The notes under the pieces: model-generated
Told to the model about the DNA's origin: nothing
Database searches by the model: none
The model's input: the letters and a program-made list of their open reading frames with translations, nothing else
In this document: piece by piece, positions 5,696-6,574 of the stretch
Layout of the letters: every line of letters starts with the position of its first letter
How positions within the stretch are numbered: the stretch's first letter is position 1
Assembly: GCA_963169055.1 (NCBI GenBank)
Contig: CAUJFU010000053.1
Location: forward strand, 1 to 6,574
Direction of reading: 5' to 3'
Source: Myxococcota bacterium
GTDB lineage: Bacteria > Myxococcota_C > UBA6777
Length of the DNA stretch: 6,574 nt
Position numbers and translations under genes: made by a program

Positions 5696-6574
5696 ATGAT
5701 TCAAAGATGGATAAGCCTTTTGTGTGGAACTGCTTTTGCGGTGATGCTTGCAACCACTTTGGCCGGATGCCCCGGCGGAACCAACACCGAAAACACCAAC
5801 GCCGACGGTGGCGACGGTGGGACAAGCGGATGCACTTCCAACGCGCAGTGCAAAACAGATGAAGTCTGCGATACAACGGCAGGCATGTGCTTCAAAAACT
5901 GCAAAGACGCAAGCTTCAAAGACTGCGATCCCGGCAACAAATGCGACGACACCTTGAGCCGTTGCGTTTGCGATGCGACCGCTTGTGCGAAAGAAGGCGC
6001 GACCTACGCCTGCCATCCCTTCAAAAGAACCTGCGTGATCAAATGCGCGGATAATACGCAATGTACCGGTGGCGAAGAGTGTCGTGATAGCTTCTGTTTG
6101 AAGCCCGGGCAGCAACTGGACGAGTGCAAAGGCGATACAGATTGCGCAGGCAAGGCCCCCAACACGACTTGCGATACCGCTGCAAGTCCCAAAAAGTGCG
6201 TCCCTCCGCCTCGTGAGTGTACAGCAGACCCAGAGTGCAAGGACAAGCTCGGCAAAGTTTGCAGCACCGCCGGAAAATGCGTGGAGTGTGTGTCGGATCA
6301 AAACTGCAACGGCAAAAAGTGCAACACCACCACCAACGTCTGCGAAGGCCCCGCTGCTTGTACGACCACCGCTGTTTGCCACGAAGCCGCCAAGAAAACC
6401 TACTGCCCCGACGAAAACAAAACAGCAGGTTGTCAAGCCGTCCCCAACGAAGCCTGCGACGCAAACGCTACAGGTAACGAGGGTTGGGCCACAGGTATCG
6501 AAACGAGCAAAGGCAGCATCATCCACGACGTGAAGATCAACCGTATCACTTCGGATGCTTGTTGGAGCGCTGAC
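5696..6574 (+). CDS. Cysteine-rich outer-membrane lipoprotein, 3' partial
   Basis: 293 residues are visible and the frame is open to the right edge. A signal peptide (short basic start, hydrophobic core, lipobox LAGC) puts the lipidated Cys at residue 25; residue +2 is Pro, so retention at the inner membrane is not predicted. A short Gly/Asn/Thr/Asp-rich tether (about 26-45) follows. Residues 46-246 contain 32 Cys that fall into eight consecutive four-Cys modules of the form C-x(4-7)-C-x(4-8)-C-x(4-8)-C, for example CTSNAQCKTDEVCDTTAGMC. Such modules recur in surface lipoproteins of Myxococcota and relatives and are presumably held by disulfides; their ligands are unknown. After residue 246 Cys density drops and a different, more ordinary domain seems to begin (GWATGIETSKGSIIHDVKIN). 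The second ATG of an adjacent pair is chosen from ribosome-site spacing. A good promoter lies about 70 nt upstream, suggesting its own transcript. The function is unknown. Confidence 0.9.
   Translation, partial: MIQRWISLLCGTAFAVMLATTLAGCPGGTNTENTNADGGDGGTSGCTSNAQCKTDEVCDTTAGMCFKNCKDASFKDCDPGNKCDDTLSRCVCDATACAKEGATYACHPFKRTCVIKCADNTQCTGGEECRDSFCLKPGQQLDECKGDTDCAGKAPNTTCDTAASPKKCVPPPRECTADPECKDKLGKVCSTAGKCVECVSDQNCNGKKCNTTTNVCEGPAACTTTAVCHEAAKKTYCPDENKTAGCQAVPNEACDANATGNEGWATGIETSKGSIIHDVKINRITSDACWSAD

Noticed and set aside
5681-6526. Reverse-strand open frame of 281 codons opposite the cysteine-rich lipoprotein
   Set aside because: It is rich in Ala, Gly, Val, Phe and Cys as expected of the complement of a Cys/Lys/Thr/Ala-rich coding sequence, and the forward frame has a signal peptide, lipobox and regular Cys modules.
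1-6574. CRISPR array, tRNA/rRNA, insertion sequence or phage module
   Set aside because: No regularly spaced short repeats, tRNA-like cloverleaf, transposase or integrase motifs, or terminal inverted repeats were seen. The only repeats are coding duplications.

Overview
The window comes from a bacterial chromosome or large contig with balanced to slightly GC-rich composition. All five supported genes read rightward on the + strand, and the ones starting inside the window mostly carry AAGGAG or GGAGGA ribosome binding sites. Two lipoproteins with clear lipoboxes, one of them strongly cysteine-rich, together with a polypeptide made of repeated DsbA domains, point to a diderm bacterium. The style resembles predatory or environmental deltaproteobacterial lineages (Myxococcota or Bradymonadota-like). 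That placement is inference from gene style; no ribosomal or other marker gene is present.

Layout. (1) Positions 2-1834 hold the 3' part of a gene for a polypeptide of tandem DsbA/thioredoxin-fold domains. Three complete domains, each with a CPFC active site and a cis-proline loop, follow the tail of a fourth; the true start lies upstream. (2) A 258-nt spacer is strikingly C/T-rich. (3) Positions 2093-2923 encode a DUF429-family (predicted RNase H-like nuclease) protein with an unusual cysteine cluster. (4) Positions 3138-3674 encode a small lipoprotein with an NTF2-like domain. (5) After another pyrimidine-rich spacer, 3893-5230 encodes a RecT/Red-beta/Rad52-type single-strand annealing protein candidate with a long low-complexity linker and a conserved-looking C-terminal helical segment. 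(6) A 460-nt gene-poor gap contains a bulged hairpin, a canonical G-quadruplex motif, a possible terminator, and a good sigma70-type promoter leading into (7) a cysteine-rich lipoprotein that runs off the right edge. Its Cys residues fall into eight consecutive four-cysteine modules.

How the genes may relate. The genes do not form one obvious pathway. Two themes recur. One is envelope proteins and disulfide chemistry: the DsbA array could act on extracytoplasmic substrates such as the cysteine-rich lipoprotein, but this link rests only on proximity. The other is nucleic-acid metabolism: the DUF429 protein and the annealing protein. No phage, integrase, transposase, CRISPR array or RNA gene was recognised, so the annealing protein looks chromosomal rather than part of a visible prophage. 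The least ordinary items are the multi-DsbA polypeptide with its mosaic repeats, the stand-alone annealing protein, and the structured DNA/RNA block behind it.
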